NCBI RefSeq assembly: GCF_001593285.1
Contig: NZ_CP012529.1
Location: 2,666,001 to 2,730,000, forward strand
From: Psychrobacter sp. P2G3
GTDB lineage: Bacteria > Pseudomonadota > Gammaproteobacteria > Pseudomonadales > Moraxellaceae
DNA: 64,000 nucleotides
Reading direction: 5' to 3'
Part shown: positions 38,566 to 48,588 of the stretch, piece after piece
How the letters are laid out: every line of letters starts with the position of its first letter
Numbering within the stretch: the stretch's first letter is position 1
Program-made: the position numbers and the translations under genes
Notes under the pieces: generated by a model
What the model saw: the letters and a program-made list of their open reading frames with translations, nothing else
Database searches by the model: none
What the model was told of the DNA's origin: nothing

Positions 38566-39522
38566 CTACTTGCCTACTTGGGTAACCGGAATACGCAAGG
38601 CTTTTGGCAAACTAAACGTCACGTTTTCCTCAATACCTGACAACTCACTAGGCAAATCACCGCCCCAATCTTGTAGTTGTTGTAGCACTTCTTGAATCAG
38701 TATTTCAGGCGCTGAAGCCCCAGCAGTTACCCCAACACTTTGAATCCCATCGAACCATTTACGATTCATCTCGCTAGCATCATCAATCAGATATGCTTGG
38801 CAATTCATGCGCTCTGCTAACTCACGCAGACGATTAGAGTTTGACGAGTTTGGTGAGCCCACCACTAAGACGACTTCACAGCGACCGGCCAAATCTTTGA
38901 CCGCATCTTGACGGTTTTGGGTGGCATAACAGATATCGTCTTTGCGCGGACCTTGAATACTAGGAAACTTGTCACGTAATGCATCGATGACACGAGCGGT
39001 ATCATCCATCGAAAGCGTAGTTTGGGTGACAAATGCCAAACGTTCAGCATTTTGAACAGTCAACTTGTCGACATCAGCTTCATTTTCAACGAGGTGTATT
39101 TGTCCACCATGACGACGGTTAAAGCGCCCCATTGTACCTTCAACTTCAGGGTGTCCAGCATGTCCGATTAGTACTGCATCCATACCGTCTTGCGCAAATC
39201 TTGCGACCTCGATATGTACTTTGGTGACCAAAGGACAAGTTGCATCAAATACAGTTAGGTCACGACGTGTCGCTTCGTCTTCAACGGCTTTTGAAACTCC
39301 ATGTGCGGAGAAAATAACGATTGAGCCGTCCGGCACTTCATCCAGCTCTTCGACGAATACCGCGCCACGATTGGCCAAGTCTGAAACCACAAACTTGTTA
39401 TGCACGACTTCATGACGCACATAAATAGGTGGCTCAAAACGGGTTAATGCTTCGTTAACAATCGCAATTGCGCGATCCACACCAGCACAAAATCCGCGTG
39501 GATTAGCAAGATAAATTTGCAT
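38566..39522 (-). CDS. ispH: 4-hydroxy-3-methylbut-2-enyl diphosphate reductase IspH
   Basis: The last enzyme of the MEP isoprenoid pathway: a [4Fe-4S] protein making IPP and DMAPP from HMBPP. Cluster cysteines are in GFCAGVD (Cys12), [12 protein letters not shown] and [22 protein letters not shown] and the [15 protein letters not shown]-binding motif are present. I use the ATG at 39522 ([10 protein letters not shown]); an upstream ATG at 39537 adds five residues. An AGG lies 8 nt upstream of the chosen ATG. It is divergent from gmk. Confidence 0.96.
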   Translation of the reverse strand: MQIYLANPRGFCAGVDRAIAIVNEALTRFEPPIYVRHEVVHNKFVVSDLANRGAVFVEELDEVPDGSIVIFSAHGVSKAVEDEATRRDLTVFDATCPLVTKVHIEVARFAQDGMDAVLIGHAGHPEVEGTMGRFNRRHGGQIHLVENEADVDKLTVQNAERLAFVTQTTLSMDDTARVIDALRDKFPSIQGPRKDDICYATQNRQDAVKDLAGRCEVVLVVGSPNSSNSNRLRELAERMNCQAYLIDDASEMNRKWFDGIQSVGVTAGASAPEILIQEVLQQLQDWGGDLPSELSGIEENVTFSLPKALRIPVTQVGK

Positions 39523-39774
39523 AAGGCAGCCTATCATTGGATAATTTAGATTCTAAAAAATTAGGGTGAAACGAATACTCTACTTTAGCATAATTTGCTT
39601 TTATTGCCTTTTAAAATACCACCGTTCCAGTCGTAATTGAACTGGAGAGGCGACTAACTAAAATAAAAGTATTAAAAGCAGTTTATAATTACCAAGCAAT
39701 CATGCTTTCTATCACTCTACATGATGGCATTTTATCTTTTTACCAGCCTTTATCCGTTCATTAGGACACACTGT

Positions 39775-40404
39775 ATGACAGGTTCATTATTTATCATTAC
39801 TGCCGCCTCCGGTACTGGCAAGACCTCACTGGTTAAACAGCTACTTGCTACTACCAACGATTTGACTGTTAGTGTCTCTCATACCACGCGCGCTCCACGA
39901 CCTGGTGAGATTGACGGTCAGCATTATCACTTTACCAGCATAGATATGTTTACAAAGGCTATCGGTGAAGGACAGTTTTTAGAGCACGCCGAAGTGTTTG
40001 GTAACTATTACGGCACCTCAGAGTCAAGTGTACGGGCGCAGTTAGAAGCGGGCATTGATGTCATTTTAGAGATTGACTGGCAAGGCGCGCTGCAAGTTAA
40101 AAAGATATTTGCTGAGGCAATTATGATTTTTATCTTGCCACCGAGCGTTGCGACGTTACGTCAGCGTCTATCGACACGTGCGACAGACAGTACCGATGTT
40201 ATTGAACAGCGCTTAGCAGGCTCAGTTAATGAGATGTCGCAGTATGTACATGCAGATTACGTGGTAATTAATGATAATTTTGAGGTTGCCTTGACTGAGC
40301 TGAAAGCCATTATCGTTGCTGACAGACAGACTTTAACACGTCAACAACAGCGATATAGTCGCGTTATTACAAACTTATTATCAGGCTCGCCTGACCAATC
40401 ATAA
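39775..40404 (+). CDS. gmk: Guanylate kinase
   Basis: Phosphorylates GMP to GDP. P-loop [12 protein letters not shown]-binding [20 protein letters not shown], and [10 protein letters not shown] are standard. The frame stays open from 39721, but the ATG at 39775 with AGGA upstream matches the family start. First of gmk-rpoZ-spoT, a link between guanine nucleotide supply and (p)ppGpp. Confidence 0.96.
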   Translation: MTGSLFIITAASGTGKTSLVKQLLATTNDLTVSVSHTTRAPRPGEIDGQHYHFTSIDMFTKAIGEGQFLEHAEVFGNYYGTSESSVRAQLEAGIDVILEIDWQGALQVKKIFAEAIMIFILPPSVATLRQRLSTRATDSTDVIEQRLAGSVNEMSQYVHADYVVINDNFEVALTELKAIIVADRQTLTRQQQRYSRVITNLLSGSPDQS

Positions 40405-40474
40405 GCCTAATATCCAATCTTATATCCTCTAAAAGATTAGACGTAAAAAGCAACTGCGCGTTTGGGTAAATAAA

Positions 40475-40483
40475 TGCTATAAT
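40475..40483 (+). promoter_or_regulatory. Extended -10 promoter of rpoZ
   Basis: TGCTATAAT, a perfect extended -10, about 90 bp before the rpoZ start and after the gmk stop. No convincing -35 accompanies it, as is common for extended -10 promoters. Confidence 0.65.
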
Positions 40484-40574
40484 AGCCAGTTATTACCCCT
40501 TATATTTTTGATACTATTTTTATCGAGTTGCGGGCAATGTCCGTTACTGATAAAAACAACCGAGGTAGCTATCT

Positions 40575-40835
40575 ATGGCACGAGTGACGATTGAAGATTG
40601 TTTGGAAAATGTTGATAATCGCTTTGAATTGGTATTAGTTGCCAGCAAACGCGCTCGCCAGCTGGCTAAAGGTATTGCTGAGCCACTAGTAGAAGTCGAC
40701 AATGACAAACCTACCGTATTGGCGCTACGTGAAATTGCCGCTGGCAAAATTACTCGCGATATCCTAAATCAGCCGGAGCATACTTTTGCGACCAGCTCAC
40801 TAGATTTAGCATTATCGGGTGATCATAGCTTTTAG
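40575..40835 (+). CDS. rpoZ: RNA polymerase omega subunit
   Basis: 86 residues with the conserved omega core ([30 protein letters not shown]). It aids assembly of the beta' subunit and, in E. coli, forms part of a ppGpp-binding site, which fits its place between gmk and spoT. Confidence 0.97.
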   Translation: MARVTIEDCLENVDNRFELVLVASKRARQLAKGIAEPLVEVDNDKPTVLALREIAAGKITRDILNQPEHTFATSSLDLALSGDHSF

Positions 40836-40908
40836 AGCTGTATAATCTTGATTTTATTTAATCTGTAGCAATATAATTTATATTACAGTTTGAAATGAAT
40901 GCTATAAC

Positions 40909-40937
40909 AAAAACCACAGTGTCATGCTGTGGTTTTT
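40909..40937 (+). terminator. Terminator after rpoZ
   Basis: AAAAACCACAG (40909-40919) and CTGTGGTTTTT (40927-40937), a perfect 11-bp stem ending in five T residues. It separates rpoZ from spoT. Confidence 0.9.
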
Positions 40938-41279
40938 GCCGTTTAAGTCCAATAGGTAAGTCCAGCATGATTTTCTAAACGATTGTCAATAGTCGTTACT
41001 CGGAGATAGCTGGTATCATTTATTATTACTTAAAGGTTTTTAAACTGTCTACTCGCTTAGTAGTTGACATTCAACGCAATTTACGATTAATTAGAGGGTG
41101 GCGTAGTGATAATGAAGATGAAAAACAGTAATTTTCGAGCTTGCCTATTTTCAAAAAGCATAATCTTTTAAAAGCATTATCGTCTAACCAATATTTAAAT
41201 AGCATTGTTCTATTTAACATATAAGCATTGGGCAAGTAGCTTCTACCAAAATCGTAACGAACAATAGGATCGCCACTCT
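40938..41279. other. Gene-free leader region of spoT, 342 bp
   Basis: AT-rich. A perfect -35 TTGACA at 41064-41069 has no good partner: the hexamers 16-17 bp downstream (ATTAAT/TTAATT) match the -10 consensus poorly. No repeat or hairpin of note. Because of the rpoZ terminator, spoT needs its own promoter in this stretch. Confidence 0.5.
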
Positions 41280-43478
41280 ATGAGCCAAACCTTACCCAAA
41301 CTCAGTCACTATTTGGTTGATGAAGCTCAGTATAACTTACTGCGTTCGGTTGGGTATCTATGTGCAGCTGAGCGCCATGACATTATTGATGCTTGCGCGT
41401 TTGGTGATGTTGCGCACATAAAAGACAAGCGCAAGTCAGGAGAGCCTTATATTACGCATCCTATTGCGGTCGCTGAAATATTAGCCGGCTTTCGCTTAGA
41501 TCGGGATACCATCATTGCAGCTATTTTGCATGATACAGTCGAAGATACTGAGGTTAGTGACGAGCAGCTTGAAGAGCGTTACGGTAAGATAGTCGCGAGA
41601 CTGGTCGATGGGGTCACCAAATTAAAATCCTCCACTCATAATAAGCAACAAAATAAAGCCGCTACCTTTCATAAAATTCTCACCGCCACTTTGAACGATC
41701 CACGCGTATTAATTATCAAGCTTGCCGACCGTTTGCATAACATGTCTACACTTGATGCCGTTCGCCCTGAAAAGCAACGCGCTACTGCTCAAGAGACTTT
41801 AGATTTTTATGTACCATTTGCACGCTTAATGGGGCTCAATGATATTGCCGATTATATTGAAGTCTTATGTTATCGCAATCTTAACTCTGATATGTATAAC
41901 AAAATATCTGACAAACTGTTACAGCATGGTCTTGGGCGTAATTTTCAAAGGGAAGCTATTCATCGCTATCTGACTATAGTACTCAATAATTTAGAGCTTG
42001 GTGGACACGTAAAAGTATTAGACAACCGCGTGGTTATATATCGACAATTTTTCCGTAATCGTGGTGAAATCAACGCCCTGCTCCGTCATTATGCTTTTGA
42101 GATTGTGCTCGATAATATTGAAGCTTGCGACAAGCTGGCTTATTATTTGATCAAAAAATACCAGATTGATGATTCTCATATTGAAGACAATATTCGCAGA
42201 CCGCTACCTGGTGGCAATCAGTCGCTCACCCTCATCTACGAGCGTGATAACGACTGTGTCAAAGTGACTATTTTAACCAAGCAGATGCAGAGTGCGGCAA
42301 GACTTGGCGTAATCGGAGCAGAACACGCCTCTGACGTTAGTCAATCAGTCATTCAAGCTTCGTTACGCAATATGAAAGACTTGGTCGATGAAGACACTTT
42401 AGATGAAAACAGTCCTGACTTTACAGCGGCTGTCTCTACCATTAATGAGCTGATGGATTATTTGCATTCCAGTAAAATCATTTGCTATAGTCCGCAAGGC
42501 CGTGCTTATGAGTTACCGCAAGGTGCAACCGCACTAGATTTTGCCTATGCGGTAGGTCCTATGGTCGGAAACGTCGCCGTCGGTGCAAATGTCGATGGCA
42601 AAAAAGCCAAGCTTGGTACGGTTGTGAAAAATGGCCAGCTGGTTGAAATTGAAGTCAATAGCCACTCAGAACCAAAAGCTGAATGGCTTGGTTTTGTGGT
42701 CACCAACAAAGCACGTGAAGAGATTTTACGTTGGTTTAAAGATTTATCCGCCGCTGACAAGCAGCATCATGGTCAACAAGCTTTAGATCGAGCGTTAAAA
42801 ACTTACCAAAAAAACCTTGATGATTTGACTGATAGCGATTGGAAAAACTTAATTGAATGGCGCGGCTTACCAGAAAAGAGTGCTCTATTTGAGCAGATAA
42901 GTTCTGGCACACTACTACCGCAGCTTGTTGTATCACGCTTATTTAGCGATGAGGTAAGCAATCTACAAGTGCAAGGACATAATGACGATATGACGCAGCC
43001 GCAACAGCTGATTGCTAATGCTGCAGGTGTTGAGATTGATTTTGCCAATTGCTGCCATCCTATCTATGGCGACCCTATCGTTGGGCATTTATCAAAGCAT
43101 GGTCTGGTTGTACATCGACATAAATGCTTTTCACTGGACGATATTCGTAAAGACAACCCTTATCAGGTTATACAGTTGCGCTGGCGTAGTGATAAGGGGA
43201 TAAAACAAGGTGAGGCAGTTGAGCAAAGCGGGAAAGAAGGCGGAAAAGTTCGTTTTCCAGCCTACCTAAAACTATCTATCGCTCTTAGCGACGAACAAAT
43301 CAGCGAAGTCATCTACCATTTGCGTCAGCTGAATATCGGCGTCGAAACGGTCGATGTACGTAGCAGTGATACCATTGTTCATATTATTGTCCGTAGCCGC
43401 GATCACTTAGCGCAAGGTATTCGTGAGCTGCGCTCTTTATTGGGCTTTCCTAATATCGTACGCCTATATCAGCTCTAA
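41280..43478 (+). CDS. spoT: SpoT-type (p)ppGpp hydrolase with a decayed synthetase domain
   Basis: 732 residues, RelA/SpoT layout: HD hydrolase (about 30-200), synthetase (about 240-375), TGS (about 405-465), helical region, ACT (about 655-732). The HD metal ligands are intact (H60, H84-D85, E88-D89, ADRLHNM). The synthetase region retains only length and PLPGGNQSLTLIY: the usual RxKDY, EIQIRT and active-site Glu/Gln are not recognisable. This predicts a hydrolase without synthesis, the state reported for the Acinetobacter enzyme. TGS (VDGKKAKLGTVVKNGQLVEI) is standard in shape. Third in gmk-rpoZ-spoT, with its own leader. Confidence 0.95.
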   Translation: MSQTLPKLSHYLVDEAQYNLLRSVGYLCAAERHDIIDACAFGDVAHIKDKRKSGEPYITHPIAVAEILAGFRLDRDTIIAAILHDTVEDTEVSDEQLEERYGKIVARLVDGVTKLKSSTHNKQQNKAATFHKILTATLNDPRVLIIKLADRLHNMSTLDAVRPEKQRATAQETLDFYVPFARLMGLNDIADYIEVLCYRNLNSDMYNKISDKLLQHGLGRNFQREAIHRYLTIVLNNLELGGHVKVLDNRVVIYRQFFRNRGEINALLRHYAFEIVLDNIEACDKLAYYLIKKYQIDDSHIEDNIRRPLPGGNQSLTLIYERDNDCVKVTILTKQMQSAARLGVIGAEHASDVSQSVIQASLRNMKDLVDEDTLDENSPDFTAAVSTINELMDYLHSSKIICYSPQGRAYELPQGATALDFAYAVGPMVGNVAVGANVDGKKAKLGTVVKNGQLVEIEVNSHSEPKAEWLGFVVTNKAREEILRWFKDLSAADKQHHGQQALDRALKTYQKNLDDLTDSDWKNLIEWRGLPEKSALFEQISSGTLLPQLVVSRLFSDEVSNLQVQGHNDDMTQPQQLIANAAGVEIDFANCCHPIYGDPIVGHLSKHGLVVHRHKCFSLDDIRKDNPYQVIQLRWRSDKGIKQGEAVEQSGKEGGKVRFPAYLKLSIALSDEQISEVIYHLRQLNIGVETVDVRSSDTIVHIIVRSRDHLAQGIRELRSLLGFPNIVRLYQL

Positions 43479-43510
43479 AAACATTTATAATAATTATCTA
43501 AATTTTTATT

Positions 43511-43525
43511 GATTAGGGCGTGTCC
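43511..43525 (+). repeat. Short TTAGGGCGTGTCC-like motif after spoT, copy A
   Basis: GATTAGGGCGTGTCC, 33 bp after the spoT stop. Matches copies B (44042-44056) and C (46551-46565) at 12-13 positions. Confidence 0.5.
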
Positions 43526-43648
43526 TAGATAATCTGTCAAAAAATCGATACTTTTAGCCTAAAATTTTAGAAAAATTCAAAACAATGCTAGACTCTTCTG
43601 CTAACTTTTTAGCATACTAAACTAATGAACATACAATAAGGATATAAA

Positions 43649-44029
43649 ATGAGCCGTCAAACCATCCAAACTGATAAAGCTCCTGCAGCCGTTGGCACCT
43701 ATTCACAAGCAGTTAAAGTGGGTAACACTGTTTATATCTCAGGACAGCTTGGTTTCGATCCTGATACGATGGAATTACGAGACGGTTTTGAGGCGCAAGC
43801 GAAGCAAGTATTTGCTAACTTGAAAGCCGTTTGTGAAGCAGCTGGTGGTAGCTTAAATGATGTGGTTAAGTTTAATGTATCTTTAACTGATTTAAGCGAC
43901 TTTGCCGTACTTAATGAAGTATTCGTTGAAAACCTAAGTGAGCCTTACCCTGCCCGCGCTGCCGTACAGGTTGCTGCATTGCCTAAAGGTGGCGTGGTTG
44001 AGATTGAAGCTATTTTATATATTGAGTAA
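43649..44029 (+). CDS. ridA: RidA family enamine/imine deaminase
   Basis: A 126-residue trimeric RidA protein that hydrolyses reactive 2-aminoacrylate-type intermediates released by PLP enzymes such as threonine dehydratase. Signature: [21 protein letters not shown], then the substrate-binding Arg in [23 protein letters not shown]. Length is standard. It follows spoT, as in Acinetobacter and E. coli-type neighbourhoods. Confidence 0.95.
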   Translation: MSRQTIQTDKAPAAVGTYSQAVKVGNTVYISGQLGFDPDTMELRDGFEAQAKQVFANLKAVCEAAGGSLNDVVKFNVSLTDLSDFAVLNEVFVENLSEPYPARAAVQVAALPKGGVVEIEAILYIE

Positions 44030-44041
44030 CGTTATATATTG

Positions 44042-44056
44042 GATTAGGCCGTGTCA
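44042..44056 (+). repeat. Short TTAGGCCGTGTCA motif after ridA, copy B
   Basis: GATTAGGCCGTGTCA, 13 bp after the ridA stop; 13 of 15 positions match copy A. Confidence 0.5.
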
Positions 44057-44131
44057 CCAATTAGCACATTGGTACATTTAATGGTCTTAAAATATTAAGT
44101 CAAAAAAGTTACTGCTAAAAAACTTCTAGAG

Positions 44132-44160
44132 TAAGCCCAAATATAGCTATTTGGGCTTAT
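44132..44160 (+). terminator. Stem-loop after ridA
   Basis: TAAGCCCAAATA pairs with TATTTGGGCTTA around a TAGC loop (12-bp perfect stem). The T tract after it is weak (TTATTGCTATT), so terminator function is likely but not certain. Confidence 0.65.
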
Positions 44161-44195
44161 TGCTATTATCCTCATCAATATCATTTTCTAAATCT

Positions 44196-44238
44196 CTAAA
44201 AGCTAAATATAAAAGCTGGTTATCTAAAAGCTATATAT
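44196..44238. repeat. Degenerate 13-15-bp tandem repeat before priA
   Basis: Units CTAAAAGCTAAATAT (44196), AAAAGCTGGTTAT (44211) and CTAAAAGCTATATAT (44224). Same base style as the repeats at 14955 and 31298. Confidence 0.5.
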
Positions 44239-44260
44239 CTAAACGTTGGGAATGCATTTT

Positions 44261-46549
44261 ATGTTGGTACAAGTTGCTCTGCCCGTGCCCCTTTATCGGG
44301 TATTTGACTATAGCGTACCGGCAGATGTAAACGCCTTATCAAGCTCTTCTTTACCTCATGTTGGTAGTCGCGTCGAGGTATCATTCGGTCGTCAGACTCT
44401 AGTCGGTATTGTAGTCGCTCATATCTCGGAAGCTGATAGCAGCGTACCCACGAATAAACTAAAACCCATTAATAAAAGCTTAGATGCTGAGCCTATTTTA
44501 GATGCCAGTATGTTAAAGCTGGCCTATTGGCTTGCGCGCTATTATCACTACCCGCTTGGCGATGTCTTAGCAGTTATCTTGCCAAGCTTGGTTCGTCAAG
44601 GCAAGCCACTGGACTTACTCATTACCCATTGGCGAATTTTGGCGAATGCGAGCGACAACGACTTTCGTGCCAATGCAAAAAAGCAAAAGCAGCAGTTTGA
44701 TATGCTCAAACTACATGGCGAGCGCGGTGCAAGTGAAGACGTACTATTATTGGAAGGTATGGAGCGAGCTTTTTTAAAAACGCTAGAAGATAAAGGTCTT
44801 ATCGAGCGCTATATTGAGCCAAAACAAGCGCCATCTCCTGTCAAATTAGCAAAAATGCCACTCGATCTCAATGATGAGCAACAGCTTGCCGTTGCAGCCA
44901 TTGTTACCGCCCATGAAGCTAAACGCTATACAGGATTTTTACTAAATGGCATTACCGGTAGTGGCAAGACCGAAGTCTATCTACAAGCGATGCAAGCTGT
45001 ATTAGAAGCTGGCAAGCAGGTTTTGATTTTAGTGCCGGAGATTGGACTGACCCCGCAGACGCGTGCGCGTTTTGCCAGTCGCTTTGCCGCTCATATCGTC
45101 TTACTGCATTCAGGTATGAACAATACTCACCGCCTACAAGGCTGGCAAGATTGCCGCACTGGTCATGCTCAAATCATTATCGGGACGCGTTCAGCAGTAC
45201 TATATCCTTTTAAAGATTTAGGACTCATCGTCGTCGATGAAGCACATGATGGTTCTTATAAGCAGCAAGATACACTGCGTTATCATGCTGCTGACGTCGC
45301 GCTTTATCGCGGCCTGCAATACAATATCCCAGTCGTACTTGGTACCGCTACCCCTTCTCTTGAGCATTTAAAACTGGTCGATGACGGCAAGTTAGTAGAG
45401 TGCCAACTGCTTACTCGTCCTGGCAATGCCAAACCTGCCATGATGCAGCTGATTGATGCGCGCTTGCAAAGTACTCATCAACAAACGACGGATGACGGCG
45501 CGCGCTTTGATACAGGTTTGACCGATGCATTGATTGGTGCGATACGGCAAACACTAGAAGCTGGCAATCAAGTATTGATATTCTTAAATCGTCGCGGTTA
45601 TGCCCCTGTCTTATTGTGTGAGGCTTGCGGTTGGCAGGCGGACTGCCCGCGCTGCGACGCGCATTTAACCGTTCATTATAATAGCCAAGCTCAGCATAGC
45701 AATTACTCAAGCAACTCATATCTGAAATGCCATCATTGTGATTGGCAAGCTTATATTCCTACTGTTTGCCCTGATTGCAGTAGTCAAAACTTAGATGCCA
45801 AGGGTATGGGTACCACAAGGCTGAGCGAAAACCTACACGCTATCTTTGCCAATCCGCAAACCAGTAAAGAGCTGTATCCGATTATTCAAATCGATCGCGA
45901 TACTACCAGGCGTAAAGATAGCTGGGAGAATATTTATCAGCGTATCAATCAAGGCAATCCTGCTATCTTAGTCGGCACGCAAATGGTCGCCAAAGGTCAT
46001 CACTTTCCCAATGTCACCTTAGTTTGTTTGCCCAATGCTGATCGTGGCTTTTTATCAGCAGACTTTCGCTCGCCTGAACATACCGCTCAGCTAATGGTTC
46101 AGGTGGCAGGCCGTGCTGGACGCGGTGATAAATCTGGTCGCGTACTGATTCAAACGCTGCAACCAGATAATGAGCTATTATTAAAGCTGGTGAAAGACGG
46201 TTATCTGTCATTCGCGCGTGAGCTATTGCAAGAGCGTAAAATGATGGGATTACCCCCTCATAGCCACGCCGCACTAATACGCTGTGAAGGCAAAACCCTT
46301 GCGGCTACTACTCAAGCCCTTAAAGATGCCATTGCCAATCTGCCTCATGGGCACAACCTTGCTGTACTGGGCCCCATCGACGCGCCAATGAGTAAAAAGA
46401 ACAGTCGCTACCACGCACAATTGCTGCTCTTAGCCAAGGATCGGCAGCAATTACACCATGTATTAAATCAATGGTGGCAGCCAGTACTCGCCTTGCCCAG
46501 CGCCAAATATCTGAAGCTTACTTTGGACATTGACCCTGTCGGTTGGTAG
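44261..46549 (+). CDS. priA: Primosomal replication protein N' (PriA helicase)
   Basis: A superfamily-2 helicase that restarts stalled replication forks. 762 residues from the ATG at 44261, whose GGGA site lies 9 nt upstream and whose start VQVALPVPLYRVFDY matches the family. Walker A GITGSGKTEVYL, DEAH box VVDEAHDGSYKQQ, eight zinc-binding cysteines (CEAC, CPRC, CHHC, CPDC), then GTQMVAKGHHFPNV and the VAGRAGR motif VI. Complete. Confidence 0.96.
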   Translation: MLVQVALPVPLYRVFDYSVPADVNALSSSSLPHVGSRVEVSFGRQTLVGIVVAHISEADSSVPTNKLKPINKSLDAEPILDASMLKLAYWLARYYHYPLGDVLAVILPSLVRQGKPLDLLITHWRILANASDNDFRANAKKQKQQFDMLKLHGERGASEDVLLLEGMERAFLKTLEDKGLIERYIEPKQAPSPVKLAKMPLDLNDEQQLAVAAIVTAHEAKRYTGFLLNGITGSGKTEVYLQAMQAVLEAGKQVLILVPEIGLTPQTRARFASRFAAHIVLLHSGMNNTHRLQGWQDCRTGHAQIIIGTRSAVLYPFKDLGLIVVDEAHDGSYKQQDTLRYHAADVALYRGLQYNIPVVLGTATPSLEHLKLVDDGKLVECQLLTRPGNAKPAMMQLIDARLQSTHQQTTDDGARFDTGLTDALIGAIRQTLEAGNQVLIFLNRRGYAPVLLCEACGWQADCPRCDAHLTVHYNSQAQHSNYSSNSYLKCHHCDWQAYIPTVCPDCSSQNLDAKGMGTTRLSENLHAIFANPQTSKELYPIIQIDRDTTRRKDSWENIYQRINQGNPAILVGTQMVAKGHHFPNVTLVCLPNADRGFLSADFRSPEHTAQLMVQVAGRAGRGDKSGRVLIQTLQPDNELLLKLVKDGYLSFARELLQERKMMGLPPHSHAALIRCEGKTLAATTQALKDAIANLPHGHNLAVLGPIDAPMSKKNSRYHAQLLLLAKDRQQLHHVLNQWWQPVLALPSAKYLKLTLDIDPVGW

Positions 46550-46550
46550 T

Positions 46551-46565
46551 CTTAGAGCGTATCCT
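46551..46565 (+). repeat. Short TTAGAGCGTATCC motif after priA, copy C
   Basis: CTTAGAGCGTATCCT starts 2 bp after the priA stop; it matches copy A at 12 of its first 14 shared positions. Confidence 0.45.
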
Positions 46566-46803
46566 CAATCTGAACATTAAATTCTAAATGGGCTAAAAAG
46601 GGCTAAATAATTTTCCGTTATATCTATTCTCCATTATTTATCTACCGTATTTTTACCTCGTCATTACAGCTTCTAATACTCGGCTATGTTAAATTCATAA
46701 TTAACCTTTGATAGATTCTGACAAAAATGCAGCATCTACTTTATATAAAGCATAAATTAATATCGACTAGTTTATTTAAATTTCAGCAAACCTGAGTGTT
46801 GTT

Positions 46804-47994
46804 ATGAATCAAAAAAATTCAAACCCTGAACAAAGTAACCACTCTTATCAGAATGGAGCGGCTGTGCCTGAGCATCTGCACAAAGATGATGAGAGCAACT
46901 ACACTCATGACAATCAAGACACTCACGACCACGATGAACACTTAGAGCAAACAACAGCGCCGCGTGATACCAAAGGCTATCAGCGCACTTTACTGTTTAG
47001 CTTTATTATCATTACTGGCTACATGTTTATTGAAGCTATCGGCGGCTGGCTCACAGGCAGTTTAGCGTTATTATCTGATGCAGGTCACATGCTAAGCGAT
47101 GCTATAGCACTTGGCGCTACCCTAATGGCTTTTAAAATCGGTGAGAAAGCGGCTACCCATCAAAAGACTTTTGGCTATAAACGTTTTGAGATATTAGTTG
47201 CTACTGTCAATGGCGCTACGCTTGTTATCATTGCGCTGATGATTTTCTATGAAGCAATCAAACGCTTCAATTCACCGCCTGAAATCGCTACCCAAGGTAT
47301 GCTTATTGTTGCCACCATCGGTATGCTAGTCAATATTTTGGTTGCGTGGCTTATGCATCGAGGTAGCCGCAGTGGAAATGGAAATGAACACGCTCACAAT
47401 CACAGTCATAGCTCAAATGGAGACAATGCAAAAGCCGGAATTTCTGACACTAAAGAACCCGTTAACCTCAATATGCAAAGTGCTTACTTACATGTACTGA
47501 GCGATTTAATGGGATCCGTTGCCGCTATTGTTGCTGCGCTATTGATGATGAGTTTTGGTTGGGTTTGGGCAGATGCAGCGGCGTCAGTGATTGTCGCGAT
47601 ACTAATCTTAATCAGTGGTTACCGCGTCGTACGTGATTCGGTGCATATCTTAATGGAAGGTACGCCAGAAGGAATATCACTGGTTGATGTTGAGGATAAA
47701 TTGGTTGCCCATCCACAGGTACAAAAAGTCCATGACCTGCATGTTTGGAGCATCACCAGCGGCTTAAACGCCTTATCTTGTCATGTGGTGGTCGATGGTG
47801 ACATGAGAATCTCGGATGCCAGCTTATTGATTGCCAATCTTGAACAAAGCTTGTTAGAGCTCGGTATTCATCACGCCACCATTCAGGTCGAAAGCTTATC
47901 GCATCCGCAAACTGAGGCACATAGTGATGCGCTGGTCTGTGATATCTCAGAGCGTCCTGCTGATGGTAATAGCCATATTGGTCACAGCCATTAG
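46804..47994 (+). CDS. Cation diffusion facilitator (CzcD/ZitB-type metal exporter)
   Basis: 396 residues. A CDF transporter expelling Zn, Co or similar divalent metals against protons. Six transmembrane segments with the metal-site motifs SDAGHMLSDA and HVLSDLMGS (HxxxD twice), and a C-terminal cytoplasmic domain (VQKVHDLHVWSITSG). Two His-rich stretches are notable: the polar N-terminal tail (about 1-60) and a cytosolic loop between helices IV and V (HAHNHSHSSNGDN), both likely metal-sensing or buffering. Stands alone. Confidence 0.94.
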   Translation: MNQKNSNPEQSNHSYQNGAAVPEHLHKDDESNYTHDNQDTHDHDEHLEQTTAPRDTKGYQRTLLFSFIIITGYMFIEAIGGWLTGSLALLSDAGHMLSDAIALGATLMAFKIGEKAATHQKTFGYKRFEILVATVNGATLVIIALMIFYEAIKRFNSPPEIATQGMLIVATIGMLVNILVAWLMHRGSRSGNGNEHAHNHSHSSNGDNAKAGISDTKEPVNLNMQSAYLHVLSDLMGSVAAIVAALLMMSFGWVWADAAASVIVAILILISGYRVVRDSVHILMEGTPEGISLVDVEDKLVAHPQVQKVHDLHVWSITSGLNALSCHVVVDGDMRISDASLLIANLEQSLLELGIHHATIQVESLSHPQTEAHSDALVCDISERPADGNSHIGHSH

Positions 47995-48066
47995 TAACAG
48001 TCATTGGTAATGAAGAAACAATTACTGGCTATTAGGTAGAATCGTAGATGATACAGACGCAGCTAG

Positions 48067-48270
48067 TTAGTGGTTACCTCTAATGCAGCGGTAAATATAG
48101 CGTAATATAGGCCAAACTAACCAAGCTACTGCGGTAATCCAAACAATGAACCCAAGACCTAATAACGTCATTCTAATCCAAAAATCTAAACAGCCATTGT
48201 ACACATCAGGCAGATAAGCTGGCCCCATATTTGACGCCATCACTAACCAAAATCCAAAGGCTAGTGTCAA
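48067..48270 (-). CDS. Possible small membrane protein, unknown
   Basis: 67 residues from a TTG start, rich in hydrophobic residues, with two probable helices and a basic C-terminus (RYIYRCIRGNH). The same frame stays open a further 40 codons upstream, still hydrophobic next to the TTG (LLLIRILVIG), but no ATG or GTG occurs, so the start is unsure. No ribosome site is obvious. It may be a real Moraxellaceae membrane protein or a chance frame. Confidence 0.45.
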   Translation of the reverse strand: MTLAFGFWLVMASNMGPAYLPDVYNGCLDFWIRMTLLGLGFIVWITAVAWLVWPILRYIYRCIRGNH

Positions 48271-48588
48271 TCCTATAACAAGTATTCTTATTAACAGTAG
48301 GAAGGGAGTGTGGTTGATGCTCCATGATAAATTAGTCTCGATTTTTACTTTATTCCATTTTTCTCAATCTTATAAAGCCTGTCCATTTATAACCTCGTTT
48401 GCCTCTTCCGTTAAAATCACCTTAACAACTTTTATCAAGCTTTTGCTTACCCGATTTCAAAAAAAACCATTCCAAGCAGGCTTATATGGTTATAATAACT
48501 ATTGTAAACCACCATTTAAGCTATAGATTGACTTTGGCAAACATACTTATTAGTATTTTTTCAACTTATCTATTGATGATATAACACT

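Noticed and set aside
48308..48526. Plus-strand ORF with GTG start and a GGAAGGGA site
   Set aside because: The protein has no recognisable pattern and the codon use looks non-coding despite the purine-rich box.
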